Source: Holophagales bacterium (GTDB lineage: Bacteria > Acidobacteriota > Thermoanaerobaculia > UBA5066). Taken from it: a stretch of 64,000 nucleotides of DNA. A program made the translations under genes and the position numbers. The notes under the pieces were generated by a model, which was not told where the DNA came from, ran no database searches, and saw only the letters and a program-made list of their open reading frames with translations. Every line of letters starts with the position of its first letter. Within the stretch, counting starts at the first letter, position 1. The stretch spans positions 157,805 to 221,804 of the forward strand of contig JADJZB010000031.1 of the NCBI GenBank assembly GCA_016719485.1. Reading direction: 5' to 3'. Shown in pieces: positions 26,650-36,496 of the stretch.

Positions 26650-28200
26650 ATGAGCATCGAACACAAGATCCTCGAGCTCGCCCACCTTCGCGAGACCGCC
26701 TATCTCGCGGGCGGCGAGAAGCGCATCCAGAAGCAGCACGACCAGGGCAAGTACACGGCCCGCGAGCGGATCGAGAAGCTCCTCGACGAGGGGAGCTTCG
26801 AGGAGTTCGACACGTTCGTGACCCACCGCTGCACCGACTTCGGCATGGAGAAGGACCAGCCGCTGACCGACGGCGTCATCACGGGCCACGGGACGATTGG
26901 CGGACGCCTCGTCTTCGTCTTCAGCCAGGACTTCACGATCTTCGGCGGGAGCCTCTCGAAGGCCTTCGCAGAGAAGATCTGCAAGATCATGGACCTCGCC
27001 GTGAAGGTGGGTGCGCCCGTCATCGGCCTGAACGACTCGGGCGGCGCGCGGATCCAGGAAGGGGTCGACGCCCTCGCGGGCTACTCCGACATCTTCCTGC
27101 GCAACGTCCTCGCCTCCGGCGTGGTCCCGCAGATCAGCCTCGTCCTCGGCCCCTGCGCCGGGGGCGCGGTCTACAGCCCCGCCATCACCGACTTCGTCGC
27201 CATGACCCGCGGCACGAGCTACATGTTCCTGACGGGCCCCAAGGTCGTGAAGCAGGTGACGCGGGAGACGGTGACGACCGAGCAGCTGGGCGGCGCCGAC
27301 GTCCACGCGTCCAAGAGCGGCGTCGCCCACTTCGTCGCCGAGAACGAGGACGAGGCGCTCGCCCTCGTTCGCCGGATGCTCGCGTACTTCCCACAGAACT
27401 ACCAGGAGAAACCGCCGCTCGTGACGTGCGACGACCCCGTCGACCGCGCGGTCCCCGAGCTGAACGCGGTCCTTCCGGACAGCGCGAACCAGCCTTACGA
27501 CGTCAAGGAGGTCATCCGGGCGATCGTCGACTGCGGCGAGTTCCTCGAGGTGCACGAGGCGTGGGCCGCGAACCTCGTCGTCGGCTTCGCCCGCTTCAAC
27601 GGCCGCTCCGTCGGCATCGTCGCGAACCAGCCGAAGGTCCTCGCCGGCGTCCTCGACAACGCGTCGTCCATCAAGGGCGCCCGCTTCGTCCGCTTCTGCG
27701 ACGCCTTCAACATCCCGCTCGTGACCCTCGAGGACGTTCCGGGGTTCATGCCGGGCACGACGCAGGAGTACGGCGGCATCATCCGCAACGGCGCCAAGCT
27801 CCTCTTCGCCTTCGCCGAGGCGACGGTCCCCAAGGTCACCGTCATCCTTCGCAAGGCCTACGGCGGCGCCTACTGCGTCATGAGCTCCAAGCACCTGCGC
27901 GGCGACGTGAACTACGCCTGGCCGACGGCGGAGATCGCCGTCATGGGGCCCGACGGCGCGGTCGAGATCATCTACAAGAAGGAGCTCGACGCCGCCGAGG
28001 ACGTCGCGGCGAAGGCCGCCGAGCTCAAGGAGAAGTACGCGACGCTCTTCGCGACACCCTACGCGGCGGCGAAGAAGGGCTACATCGACGACGTCATCAA
28101 GCCGGCCACCACCCGGTTCCGGATCATCAAGGCCCTGGAGATGCTGGCGGGCAAGAACGACGCCAATCCCGCCCGCCGCCACACGAACATCCCCCTGTGA
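26650..28200 (+). CDS. mmdA: Acyl-CoA carboxylase / methylmalonyl-CoA decarboxylase carboxyltransferase subunit
   Basis: 516 residues, the usual length for the carboxyltransferase (PccB/MmdA) family. Both crotonase-like halves are complete: N-domain GGARIQEGVDALAGY...GPCAGGAVYSPAITDF, and C-domain GFMPGTTQEYGGIIRNGAKLLFAFAEATVPKVTVILRKAYGGAY with PTAEIAVMGPDGAVEI. It transfers carboxyl between biotin and an acyl-CoA such as methylmalonyl- or propionyl-CoA. Next come an OadG-like subunit (10 bases later), a biotin carrier and an OadB-like Na+ pump, so the decarboxylating, Na+-exporting direction is more likely than ATP-dependent carboxylation. The enzyme would sit at the inner face of the membrane. 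Family certain; exact acyl-CoA inferred. Confidence 0.9.
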   Translation: MSIEHKILELAHLRETAYLAGGEKRIQKQHDQGKYTARERIEKLLDEGSFEEFDTFVTHRCTDFGMEKDQPLTDGVITGHGTIGGRLVFVFSQDFTIFGGSLSKAFAEKICKIMDLAVKVGAPVIGLNDSGGARIQEGVDALAGYSDIFLRNVLASGVVPQISLVLGPCAGGAVYSPAITDFVAMTRGTSYMFLTGPKVVKQVTRETVTTEQLGGADVHASKSGVAHFVAENEDEALALVRRMLAYFPQNYQEKPPLVTCDDPVDRAVPELNAVLPDSANQPYDVKEVIRAIVDCGEFLEVHEAWAANLVVGFARFNGRSVGIVANQPKVLAGVLDNASSIKGARFVRFCDAFNIPLVTLEDVPGFMPGTTQEYGGIIRNGAKLLFAFAEATVPKVTVILRKAYGGAYCVMSSKHLRGDVNYAWPTAEIAVMGPDGAVEIIYKKELDAAEDVAAKAAELKEKYATLFATPYAAAKKGYIDDVIKPATTRFRIIKALEMLAGKNDANPARRHTNIPL

Positions 28201-28209
28201 GGTGAGCTG

Positions 28210-28524
28210 ATGTCGCAGTGGGAAGCGTGGACCGTCACGGCTCTCGGCATGGCGGTCGTGTTCATCGGCCTGGTGGCGTGCATCGCGTTCATCCAGCTCT
28301 TCAGCCGCGTTTCGCGGAACATCCGGTGGGGTGAAGAGGGGCACGGCCACGGCACCGCCCCTGCGCCCGTGCCCGCCCCGGCGGCTCCCGACCTCGCCCC
28401 GTCCGAGCCGGTCCCCGCCGACGTCCTGGCGGTGATCACGGCGGTCCTGCAGGTGGAGCGGAAGCTCTACCTCAACAGGCCCGGCTCGCGCGTCACCATC
28501 CGGCGCTCGACACCCCTTTCGTGA
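28210..28524 (+). CDS. Decarboxylase gamma subunit (OadG family)
   Basis: 104 residues. One N-terminal membrane helix (TALGMAVVFIGLVACIAFIQLFSRV, about 9-35), then a Pro/Ala-rich linker and a short C-terminal segment with alternating charges (LAVITAVLQVERKLYL). This is the standard build of OadG/MmdD, which anchors the carboxyltransferase to the membrane pump and stabilises the complex. It lies between the carboxyltransferase and biotin carrier genes, spaced by 9 and 22 bases. Confidence 0.75.
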   Translation: MSQWEAWTVTALGMAVVFIGLVACIAFIQLFSRVSRNIRWGEEGHGHGTAPAPVPAPAAPDLAPSEPVPADVLAVITAVLQVERKLYLNRPGSRVTIRRSTPLS

Positions 28525-28546
28525 ACCCGACCAGGAAGAGGATTCC

Positions 28547-29047
28547 ATGAGCCAGCACGTCCTTCGCATCGGAGGCCGGGAGTACCAGGCCGAGGTCAAG
28601 GAGCTCACCCCCGAGCACGCGACGATCGTCGTCGACGGCAAGGAGTACGCCGTCGACATCGTGCAGCTGGGCCGGCGGAAGATCACGGCGGAGGCGGGGC
28701 ACGCCGCCCCCCCCTCGGCCCCCACGCCCGCTGCCGGGCCGAGGCCCGCGCCTGCGTCCGCACCGTCCGCCCCATCGGGCAGCGGCGTGAGACCCGCACC
28801 CCTCGCGCGCGGCGAGGGCGGCATCGTGGCGCCGATGCCCGGGCTCGTCCTCTCGATCCGCGCCAAGGAAGGGGACACCGTCGCGGCGGGCCAGACCCTC
28901 CTCGTCATGGAGGCGATGAAGATGGAGAACGCCATCTCGTCGCCCTACGCCGGGACGGTCGCGAAGGTCTACGTCCGCGAGGGCGATTCCATCGGCGAGG
29001 GCGACCTGCTGGTCGAGGTGGCGCGTCCGAAGATGACGACGCTGTGA
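28547..29047 (+). CDS. mmdC: Biotin carboxyl carrier subunit
   Basis: 166 residues. The C-terminal biotinyl domain (about 92-160) has the biotinylation motif VMEAMKMEN, with the modified Lys in AMKM, and the flanking GIVAPMPGLVLSIRAKEGDTV and GDLLVEV strands. The N-terminal part (about 1-65) is a small domain (VLRIGGREYQAEVKELTPEHATIVVDGKEYAVDIVQLG) followed by a flexible Ala/Pro linker. It carries the carboxyl group on biotin from the MmdA subunit to the OadB pump. Confidence 0.9.
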   Translation: MSQHVLRIGGREYQAEVKELTPEHATIVVDGKEYAVDIVQLGRRKITAEAGHAAPPSAPTPAAGPRPAPASAPSAPSGSGVRPAPLARGEGGIVAPMPGLVLSIRAKEGDTVAAGQTLLVMEAMKMENAISSPYAGTVAKVYVREGDSIGEGDLLVEVARPKMTTL

Positions 29048-29057
29048 GGACCGGACG

Positions 29058-30784
29058 TTGAAGAGGCTCCGATTCCTCGCGATCGCTCTCCTGCTGCTCG
29101 CCGGTCCGGCCGCGTCCGCGGCCGGGCGGCCGACGTTCGGCGTCACGTTCGAGCCCGGCGCGACCTACCTGCGGATCCACAAGGGGACGCAGGACGACGT
29201 GAAGAACGACTACATGGGACCCGGCGCGACCACGGGCGTCCTGCGCGACGCGCTCGAGCGGGAAGTCGGCACCTTCGTCACCGTCCACGCCGACGACTTC
29301 GAGACCATCGTCCGCGTCGCCTCGTACGCCGACGGGAAGGCGCTCGCCGACGTGGACCACGTCGCGATCCCGGCGCTGAAGATCGGGTTCCTCCCCTTCA
29401 AGGTCGAGCCGGCCGGCACCTATTTCCGGATCGACAAGGGCCACGATCACGTCGACCCTCACACGCTCAAACGCGCCGCCAAGGGAAACCTCTACGACGC
29501 TGGCGGCCAGCTCGCCGGGATCTACACCGTGATCACCGTCGGGAAGTCGGAGAGCCTCGGGTACGTCACCCAGTTCGAGCAGGGCTTCTTCGCCAAGGAC
29601 GTGAAGACGGGCGACATCACGGGGTTCCTCGACCAGGTCGTCCAGGGGAGCGGTATCGCGAACCTGACGGTCGGCAACGTCGTCATGGTCCTGATCGGCC
29701 TGCTCTTCATCTACCTCGCGATCGCGAAGGACTACGAGCCGCTCCTGCTCGTGCCGATCGGCTTCGGGATCCTCGTCGGGAACATCCCGATGCCGCTCTC
29801 GATCTTCAACAGCGTCTCGCTGTACATGATCGACCCCGTCTCCCACGAGTACGTCTTCAACACGGGGGCAACAGCGTCCTCGGGATCATCTATTACGGGG
29901 TCCGCGCAGGCGTCTTCCCTCCCCTGATCTTCCTCGGCATCGGGGCAATGACCGACTTCTCGGCGCTCCTCTCGAACCCGAAGAGCCTCCTCCTCGGAGC
30001 CGCGGCGCAGGTCGGCATCTTCCTGACGTTCATCGGCGCACTCTGGCTCGACTTCTCGCCCCAGAGCGCCGCGGCCATCGGGATCATCGGAGGGGCCGAC
30101 GGCCCCACGGCCATCTTCACCGCGAGCCGGCTCGCGCCTGCCCTCATCGGTCCCATCGCCATCTCGGCCTACAGCTACATGGCGATGGTGCCGATCATCC
30201 AACCGCCGATCATGAAGCTCCTGACGTCCCGCGAGGAGCGCCTCATCCGGATGAAGCCGGGCCGGAAGGTCTCGAAGCTCGAGAAGATCGCCTTCCCGAT
30301 CATGGGGCTTCTCGTGACGACGCTTCTCGCCCCGGGCGGCCTCCCCCTCCTCGGCATGCTCTTCTTCGGGAACCTCCTGAAGGAGTCGGGCGTCACGACC
30401 CGCCTCGCGAAGACGGCCGCCAGCGCCCTCCTCGACATCTGCACGATCCTCCTCGGCATCGCCGTCGGCGCTTCGACCTCGGCCGGCGTCTTCATCACGA
30501 AGCAGTCGGTCCTGATCTTCGTCCTCGGCTGCGTCGCGTTCGGGACGGCGACGGCGGGCGGGGTCCTCTTCGCCAAGCTGATGAACCTCTTCGTGAAGGA
30601 CAAGGTGAATCCCCTCATCGGCGCCGCCGGCGTCTCTGCGGTTCCCGACTCGGCCCGCGTCGCCCACATGGTGGGCCAGGCCGAGGACCCGGGGAACTTC
30701 CTCCTCCAGCACGCGATGGGACCCAACGTCGCCGGCGTCATCGGCTCGGCGATCGCGGCCGGCGTCTTCCTCGGCCTGTTCTGA
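29058..30784 (+). CDS. Na+-translocating decarboxylase beta subunit (OadB family) with secreted N-terminal extension; frameshifted
   Basis: TTG start at 29058 after a GAGGA site. The first about 215 residues are not OadB: a signal-like helix (FLAIALLLLAGPAASAAG) and a domain with two similar segments (FEPGATYLRIHKG and VEPAGTYFRIDKG). The pump itself then begins at GNVVMVLIGLLFIYLAIAKDYEPLLLVPIGFG, continues as GIIYYGVRAGVFPPLIFLGIGAMTDF and IGIIGGADGPTAIF, and ends with a membrane helix at GVFLGLF. The two halves are in different frames. One missing G in the G-run at 29864-29868 restores NTGGNSVLGIIYYG. Corrected length about 575. It exports Na+ as biotin-bound carboxyl is released. Confidence 0.85.
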
Positions 30785-30816
30785 CATGACCACGAACTTC
30801 GCGAACAACGAGCCTC

Positions 30817-30839
30817 GAGCGCCGCGATCCGCGGCGCTC
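30817..30839 (+). other. Perfect GC-rich hairpin in the OadB-FtcD gap
   Basis: GAGCGCCGCG, loop ATC, CGCGGCGCTC: a perfect 10-bp stem, 16 bases before the next ATG and just before the GAGGAGGAG ribosome site. No T-run follows, so it is either a factor-dependent or weak terminator, or an mRNA-end stabiliser/processing site. Confidence 0.4.
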
Positions 30840-30855
30840 TCCTGAGGAGGAGACG

Positions 30856-31770
30856 ATGTCCCAGATCATTTCCGTCGTTCCGAACATCTGCGAGGGCCGG
30901 GACGAAGCCTTCATCGAGAAGGTCCAGGAGAAGCTCGAGGCGGTCCCCGGCCTCGTCCTCCTGGACGTCTCGATGGACCAGGTCCGCAACCGGACGATCT
31001 TCTCCTTCACGGGACGAAAGGAGGCGATCTTCGAAGGAGGGTTCCTCCTCTACGACGCCGCTCTCGGCCACATCGACATGCGCAACCACCAGGGCGAGTA
31101 CCCGCGCATCGGAGCCGTCGACGTCTTCCCCTTCGTCGCCCTGCGCGATGCCCCGATCGCGACCGCCGTCTCGTGGTCGATGCAGTTCGCGGAAGAGGTC
31201 GCGAGGCGTTTCGACCTCCCGGTCTACCTCTTCGCCGAGTCGGCACGAACGAAGGTGCGCCGCGACATCGAGCACATCCGCGAGGGGGAGTACGAGGGTT
31301 TCGCCGCGAAGATGGACGACCCGGCCTGGAAGCCCGACTTCGGCCCCGACCGCTTCCCGCCGGACAAGGGGGCGACGATCATCGGCGCGCGCCTGCCGAT
31401 CGTGAACTTCAAGGCCTACCTGACGACCCCGAACGAGGAGGCGGCCGAGTGGGTGGCGAAGGTCCTCTCGGACCCGGCGACGGGCTTCAGCGGCGTCCAC
31501 TTCTACCCCGCGCTCGACCGGACGCGGAACGAAGCCCTCCTGAACATCACCGTCGGCAACTTCCAGTCGACGCCGCTCTACCGGATCCTCGAGGCCGTGA
31601 AGACCGAGCTGCGCCGCTTCGGCACCGGCGTGAGCCGGGTCGAGATGGTCGGGCTCGTGCCACAGCAGGCGATGCTCGACTCCGCCCAGCACTACCTCCA
31701 GGTGTTCGGCTTCTCCGTCGACGACGTCGTGGAGAACCGGCTGGACGCCATCCTCGGGGACCGCGACTGA
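30856..31770 (+). CDS. ftcD: Glutamate formimidoyltransferase
   Basis: 304 residues, complete. It opens with VPNICEGRDEAFIEKV, matching the conserved N-terminus (VPNFSEGR) of FTCD formimidoyltransferases, and keeps HIDMRNHQGEYPRIGAVDVFPFV (the HPRIGAVDV catalytic loop), PDFGPDRFPPDKGATIIGAR and SRVEMVGLVPQQAML. The deaminase (cyclodeaminase) domain is absent, as in many bacteria. It transfers the formimino group of formiminoglutamate (histidine breakdown) to tetrahydrofolate. GAGGAGGAG precedes the ATG. No hut gene is nearby in the window; placement after the decarboxylase operon suggests amino-acid fermentation or assimilation. Confidence 0.9.
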   Translation: MSQIISVVPNICEGRDEAFIEKVQEKLEAVPGLVLLDVSMDQVRNRTIFSFTGRKEAIFEGGFLLYDAALGHIDMRNHQGEYPRIGAVDVFPFVALRDAPIATAVSWSMQFAEEVARRFDLPVYLFAESARTKVRRDIEHIREGEYEGFAAKMDDPAWKPDFGPDRFPPDKGATIIGARLPIVNFKAYLTTPNEEAAEWVAKVLSDPATGFSGVHFYPALDRTRNEALLNITVGNFQSTPLYRILEAVKTELRRFGTGVSRVEMVGLVPQQAMLDSAQHYLQVFGFSVDDVVENRLDAILGDRD

Positions 31771-31789
31771 CGCCGTCCCGCCGGACGCC

Positions 31790-33511
31790 TCAGCGGCTCC
31801 CGGGCCGGATGATCCGGAAGCCCGCCTCTCCGCCGGTTTCGTCCCAGACGCCGATCGAGATGCGGGCCGCCGGGTCACTGGTCGGGATCTCGAGGTCGTA
31901 GCTCAGCACCGTCGTCGACGCCGGACCTGCCGACGCCGCTGGAAGCTCGATCTCGCGCCGCTCCCGGCGGACGTCGGAGAACTCCCCTCCCGGTCCCGCG
32001 GAGACGGTGAAGACCGACACCGCGCCGCTCATCGTCCCGGTCGCCGTCGGGAGAAGAACGAGGTGGCGAACGGGGACGCGGACGAGGGTGGGTGTGAGGA
32101 ACCGGCCCTTCTTCTCTTTCTTCGCCGTTCCCGTCGAGACGGCGATCGGGAGACGGGCGTTCTGGTCCATCCGGAAGAGGTTCGCCAGGACCCGGTCTTC
32201 GATCCGCTCCTCGGGCCCTCGCTCCACGACGGAACGACGCGTCCGCACCGTGAGCCCCGGCCGGTTCACGCGCACCGAGACCTCGCCCGCCCCGGAGGCG
32301 CCGGCCGGCGCCGGGTAGCCGAGGGAGTACCAGTGCAGGAGGTCGGAGGCGACGAGACTGGCGAAAGCCGGGGCCTCCATCGTGGTGGTGACGACGACTC
32401 CCCCGGTCCGGTCCGCGAGCTTCTCGAGGCTCGCCATCTCGTTGACCCGTTTCGACTCGGACCGGGTGAGTCCGGCACGGCCGATGGAGCGCGGATCCGA
32501 CAGGGGCGAGTTCGCGACGTTCGGCGACTCCGACTCCCACGCCGCGGCGTAGAGCGAGTGAATCGTCACGCCCGCTGCGTTGGCCTTCTCCGTGACCGAG
32601 TCGATCAGGCTGACGGTGTCCATCGTCGTGCCGAAGAACTCCGCGCCGGGTCTCCTGGAGAAGCTCCGCGAGACGAAGACGAGGACCTTGCGGCCCTCCA
32701 TGCCGGCCATCGTCGCGATGAGGCCCTTCAGCGCCGTCGCCTTTCCCTTGACCTCCGAATAGGCCTGCTGGACGTTGAGGTTCCTTGACAGCGACGAGTC
32801 GCCGGCGCCGGCCCAGGCGTAGGCCCAGTCGTCCCCCGCGAGCCGGTCGAGCTCCTCCTGGACGTCGCGGCCCAGGCGGATGGCGCCCGTCGCCACCGCG
32901 TCGAGCTGCCGTTCCAGAAGCGCCACGTCGCCGGTGAAGGGGTAGACGACCTGAACCCCTCCACGCCACGACGCGATCATCGCCGCGTCACCGGGCTGGA
33001 GCGTCCGCCGAAGGAGCGACTTGAGGGAACCGAAGACCTGCTCGCGTTCCTTGACGTCCGGGAGGGCGAGGTGATCGATGAAGATCGCGACGTGACGCCG
33101 GACCCGGCGCTCCTCCGCGACCGCTTCGGACGCCGGAACTGCCGTCGCCGCCGGGACAGGCTCTCCGCGAGACGGGTCCGCGGCTGCGGACGCCTGGGCC
33201 ACCGGGAGGGCGGCCTTCTCCTCGCGGAAGTTCGTGACCGCGACGGGCTTCTTCTCGTGGAGGACCGTGAAGTCTGCCGCCGTCAGCCCTTCGACCGGCT
33301 TGCCGTCCCTTCCGGTCACGACCACGTCGACGTTGACGAGAGACAGCTCGACGGAACCCGTCACCCGCGGGATCTGAACGGGAGACTGGGCGGAAGCCGA
33401 TCGCGCTCCCGGATTCGCCAGGAGGAAACAGGACAGGACGATGGACCTCGCCACGACTCCGACTGCTCTGACCCGACGGCCCGACTCGTGGCTATTCCTC
33501 ACCGTGGTCAT
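31790..33511 (-). CDS. VWFA-related Acidobacteria-type protein
   Basis: 573 residues from the ATG at 33511 (MTTVRNSHESGRRVRAV...), giving a signal peptide ending SARSASAQ; an upstream ATG at 33583 adds an unhelpful arginine-rich stretch. The conserved opening VELSLVNVDVVVTGRDGKPVEGLTAADFTVLHEKKPVAV and the later VWA-like core (AIFIDHLALPD, VLVFVSRSFSRRPG) match the VWFA-related domain family described from Acidobacteria (TIGR03436-like). The N-terminal part may be a beta-sandwich. It is exported, function unknown; likely adhesion or surface assembly. Convergent with ftcD, 19 bases between stops. Confidence 0.8.
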   Translation of the reverse strand: MTTVRNSHESGRRVRAVGVVARSIVLSCFLLANPGARSASAQSPVQIPRVTGSVELSLVNVDVVVTGRDGKPVEGLTAADFTVLHEKKPVAVTNFREEKAALPVAQASAAADPSRGEPVPAATAVPASEAVAEERRVRRHVAIFIDHLALPDVKEREQVFGSLKSLLRRTLQPGDAAMIASWRGGVQVVYPFTGDVALLERQLDAVATGAIRLGRDVQEELDRLAGDDWAYAWAGAGDSSLSRNLNVQQAYSEVKGKATALKGLIATMAGMEGRKVLVFVSRSFSRRPGAEFFGTTMDTVSLIDSVTEKANAAGVTIHSLYAAAWESESPNVANSPLSDPRSIGRAGLTRSESKRVNEMASLEKLADRTGGVVVTTTMEAPAFASLVASDLLHWYSLGYPAPAGASGAGEVSVRVNRPGLTVRTRRSVVERGPEERIEDRVLANLFRMDQNARLPIAVSTGTAKKEKKGRFLTPTLVRVPVRHLVLLPTATGTMSGAVSVFTVSAGPGGEFSDVRRERREIELPAASAGPASTTVLSYDLEIPTSDPAARISIGVWDETGGEAGFRIIRPGSR

Positions 33512-33636
33512 GCTACCGCGCAGTGCCCGCTTTTCATCCCTCGCGCACGCGAGACGAAGAAGAGGACGCCAGGCCGCCGCCATGGGAGTCCCTGTATTGC
33601 GGCACCGGCGCGATGCTCCTATCCTCGCTCCTTCCG

Positions 33637-36482
33637 ATGAACAGCAGCGCTCTCCCGCGCATCCCGGCCCGCCTCCTGCACTTCGCCGTCCTCACGGCAC
33701 TTCTCGCCACTCCCGCGGCAGGCTCCGATCCGCAGGAGTCTCCCGTTACCGGCCTTTCCTTCGTGGGCCGAACCGTCCTGCCGCGAGGCCTCGAGTTCGA
33801 GGGGACGCGTGTCGGCGGCCTGTCGGGTCTCGCCTGGGACGAAGAGTCGAACCGCTTCTGGGCGATCTCGGACGACCGGGGACAGCACGGACCCGTCCGT
33901 GCCTACCGGTTTCGCATCGACCTCGCCGCGCCTGGCACCGCGACGCCTCCCGCAGTGATGGTGGACGGGATGCTCGCGCTCACCGACGCGAAGGGCGGGC
34001 CCTTCCCGCCGGCGTCGATCGACACGGAGGGGATCGCGCTCGCGAAGGGCGCGTTCTTCGTCTCGACGGAAGCGATCGTCCACCGTGGTGTCGCTGCGGT
34101 GATCGGCGAGCACGGGCCGGACGGCCGCCTCCGCCGCGAGCTCTCCCTTCCGCCCCGATACGGCCTCTCCCCGGGCCGCGGCATCCGCGAGAACCTCGGC
34201 TTCGAGGGGCTCGCCACGAGCCGCAACGGCCGGTTCCTCTTCGCCGGCATCGAGAACGCCCTCGCCCAGGATGGTCCGGTCGCCGGCGCCGGCGTCCCGA
34301 GCCCGGCGCGCATCCTGCGGTTCGACCTCGAGAAGAAGGGGCCCCCCGCGGAGTTCGCCTACCGGGTCGACGCCGTCTCGACCGCTCCTACGACCGGGAA
34401 GACGTTCAGCGTCAACGGCCTGTCGGACCTCCTCCCTCTCGACGAGAACCGGCTTCTCGTCCTCGAGCGCCAGTTCGTGGAGGGCGTCGGCAACGCGGCG
34501 CGCATCTTCGCGGTTTCGCTCGAAGGGGCCGAGGACGTCTCGAGCCGGGATTCCCTTTCCGGCACGGAGAGCCTGCGCTGGGTGAAGAAGACCCTTCTCC
34601 TCGACCTGGCCGACACCGGGATTCCGCTCGAGAACTTCGAGGGAATGGCCTTCGGCCCGCAGCTTCCGGACGGTCGCGGAACCCTCGTCCTCGTCAGCGA
34701 CGATAACTTCAACCCCGTTCAGGAGGCGACGACCTTCCTCGTCTTCGCGGTCGAGAAGGGTCCCATGACCGTCGCCCGTATCCAGGGCGCAGGCCACCGC
34801 TCTCCTCTCGAAGGAAGCTGGGCCTTCGGCGTTCCGGGCTTCGTGACGGCGATCGACCGGGACGCCCGGTATCCCGGTTTCTGGCTCGAGTCGGCGCGGC
34901 CCGACGGCGACCCCGCGACGTCCGAGGGGCTCTTCGTTCTCTCTTCCGCCGCAGCCGCGCTCTCGCCGGGCCAGGCGGTCTCCGTCTCGGGGCGCGTCGA
35001 GGAGTTCTCCCTTCCGAAGGGTCTCTCGGTGACGCGGCTGAAGGCGTCCGAAGCGGTTCCCCTCGCGGGAGAGCCTCCCCTCCCTCCGCCGGTGAAGCTC
35101 TTCACCGAGCGCCGGGTGCCGTCCGGAATCGACGACGACGGCCTCGCCCTGTTCGAGCCCGCCTCCGACGCGATCGACTTCTGGGAGAGCCTCGAGGGGA
35201 TGCGCGCGGAAATGCCCGCCGGTACGGTCGTCGGCCCGGCGTCGGGCCGCGGTGACCTCGTCCTGCGCCCGGACGGCGCCCCGGCCGTGCCGCGGACCGC
35301 CGCGGACGGCGTCCTCCTGGGCGAGGCAGGCCCGTCGCTCGACCGCGTGATCGCGGGACGCAGGATTGCGGGCGAGATGCCGCGTGCCGACGTCGGCGCG
35401 CGCGTGGGCGGCCCGATCGCGGGCATCGTCGACTACGCCTTCTCGAACTACCGGTTCTGGCCGCTCGCCCCTCTCGCCGTGGAATCCGAGGACGCGGCTG
35501 CGACGGGACGACGACGCTGGGCGGGGACGATCGCCACCTGACGCTCGCGTCCTTCAACGTCGAGAATCTCTCCGCCGCCGGCCCCGCCGAGCGCTTCACC
35601 CGGATCGGCGAAGCCATCGCCCGCCGGGTCGGCGGCCCCGACGTCGTGGCGCTGGAGGAAGTGCAGGACGACAGCGGCCCGGCCGGCAAGGGCGACGGCG
35701 TCGTCACGTCGCGAAAGACGCTCGATGCGCTGGTGGCCGGCATCGTAGCGGCGGGAGGCCCGCGTTACGAGGCGGTCTGGATCGACCCTGTCGAGGGGCG
35801 TGAAGGGGGACAGCCGGGAGGGAACATCCGCGTCGCCCTTCTCCTGAACCCGGCGCGCGTGACGCTCGTGAAACGGGGCGAGGCCGGCCCGCTCGACGCG
35901 ACGGAGCCGGAAGGGCGCGGACGGAAGATGCACCTCACGCTCAGCCCCGGCCGCGTCGCGCCACGCTCGGCCGCCTTCACTCTCACCGAGGGCGAAGGAG
36001 TGCGGCGCTCCCTCGCCGTCGAGCTCCGCTTCCGCGGAAAGCCCCTGTTCGTCGTCGCGAATCACTGGTCCTCGAAGTCGGACGACGATCGCGCCTTCGG
36101 CGCGACGCAGCCCCCGCGGACACCGACGGCTCCCCGCCGGCTCGCACAGGCGCGGGAGATCCGCGCGTTCGTGGAGCGCCTCCTCGCGGCCGACCCGAAG
36201 GCCCGGGTCGTCGTTCTCGGCGACCTGAACGACTTCGAGCACTCGGAACCCGTCCGGCTCCTCGGCGCCGCGCCGCTCGAGAACCTCGTCGTGCGCGTCC
36301 CGCCCGCGAGCCGTTACACGTTCAACTTCGAGGGGGCCTCGCAGGTCCTCGACCACGTCGTCGTCTCCCCCGCCCTCGCGCCCGGCGCGGCCGTCGAGAT
36401 CCTCCACGTCAACTCCGACTGCGCCGACGACAAGCGCGTGAGCGACCACGACCCGGTCGTCGTCCGGGTGCGGGTGAAGTAG
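33637..36482 (+). CDS. Esterase-like phytase domain fused to endonuclease/exonuclease/phosphatase domain; frameshifted
   Basis: ATG at 33637 gives MNSSALPRIPARLLHFAV, a good signal peptide ending TPAAGS; 33613 is an alternative. The first about 450 residues match the esterase-like activity of phytase fold (GLEFEGTRVGGLSGLAWDEESNRFWAISDD, FEGLATSRNGRFLFAGIEN, ENFEGMAFGP). A linker follows, then in another frame an EEP nuclease/phosphatase domain: LTLASFNVENL, VVALEEVQD, VVANHWSSKSDD, VVVLGDLNDF, LDHVVVSP, SDHDPVVV, which includes the catalytic Asp/Asn/His set. A one-base loss near 35490-35510 separates them; correction gives about 950 residues. Probable exported phosphoesterase/nuclease for phosphate scavenging. 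Confidence 0.75.
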
Positions 36483-36496
36483 CCCGCGGAGACATC

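Noticed and set aside
25711..28935. 1074-codon minus-strand frame
   Set aside because: Antisense to the carboxyltransferase, OadG and biotin-carrier genes; only 25711-26424 has a signal peptide and plausible protein.
29864..29868. Programmed frameshifting in OadB
   Set aside because: Many other genes in the window show similar single-base breaks, so error is simpler than a regulatory slip.
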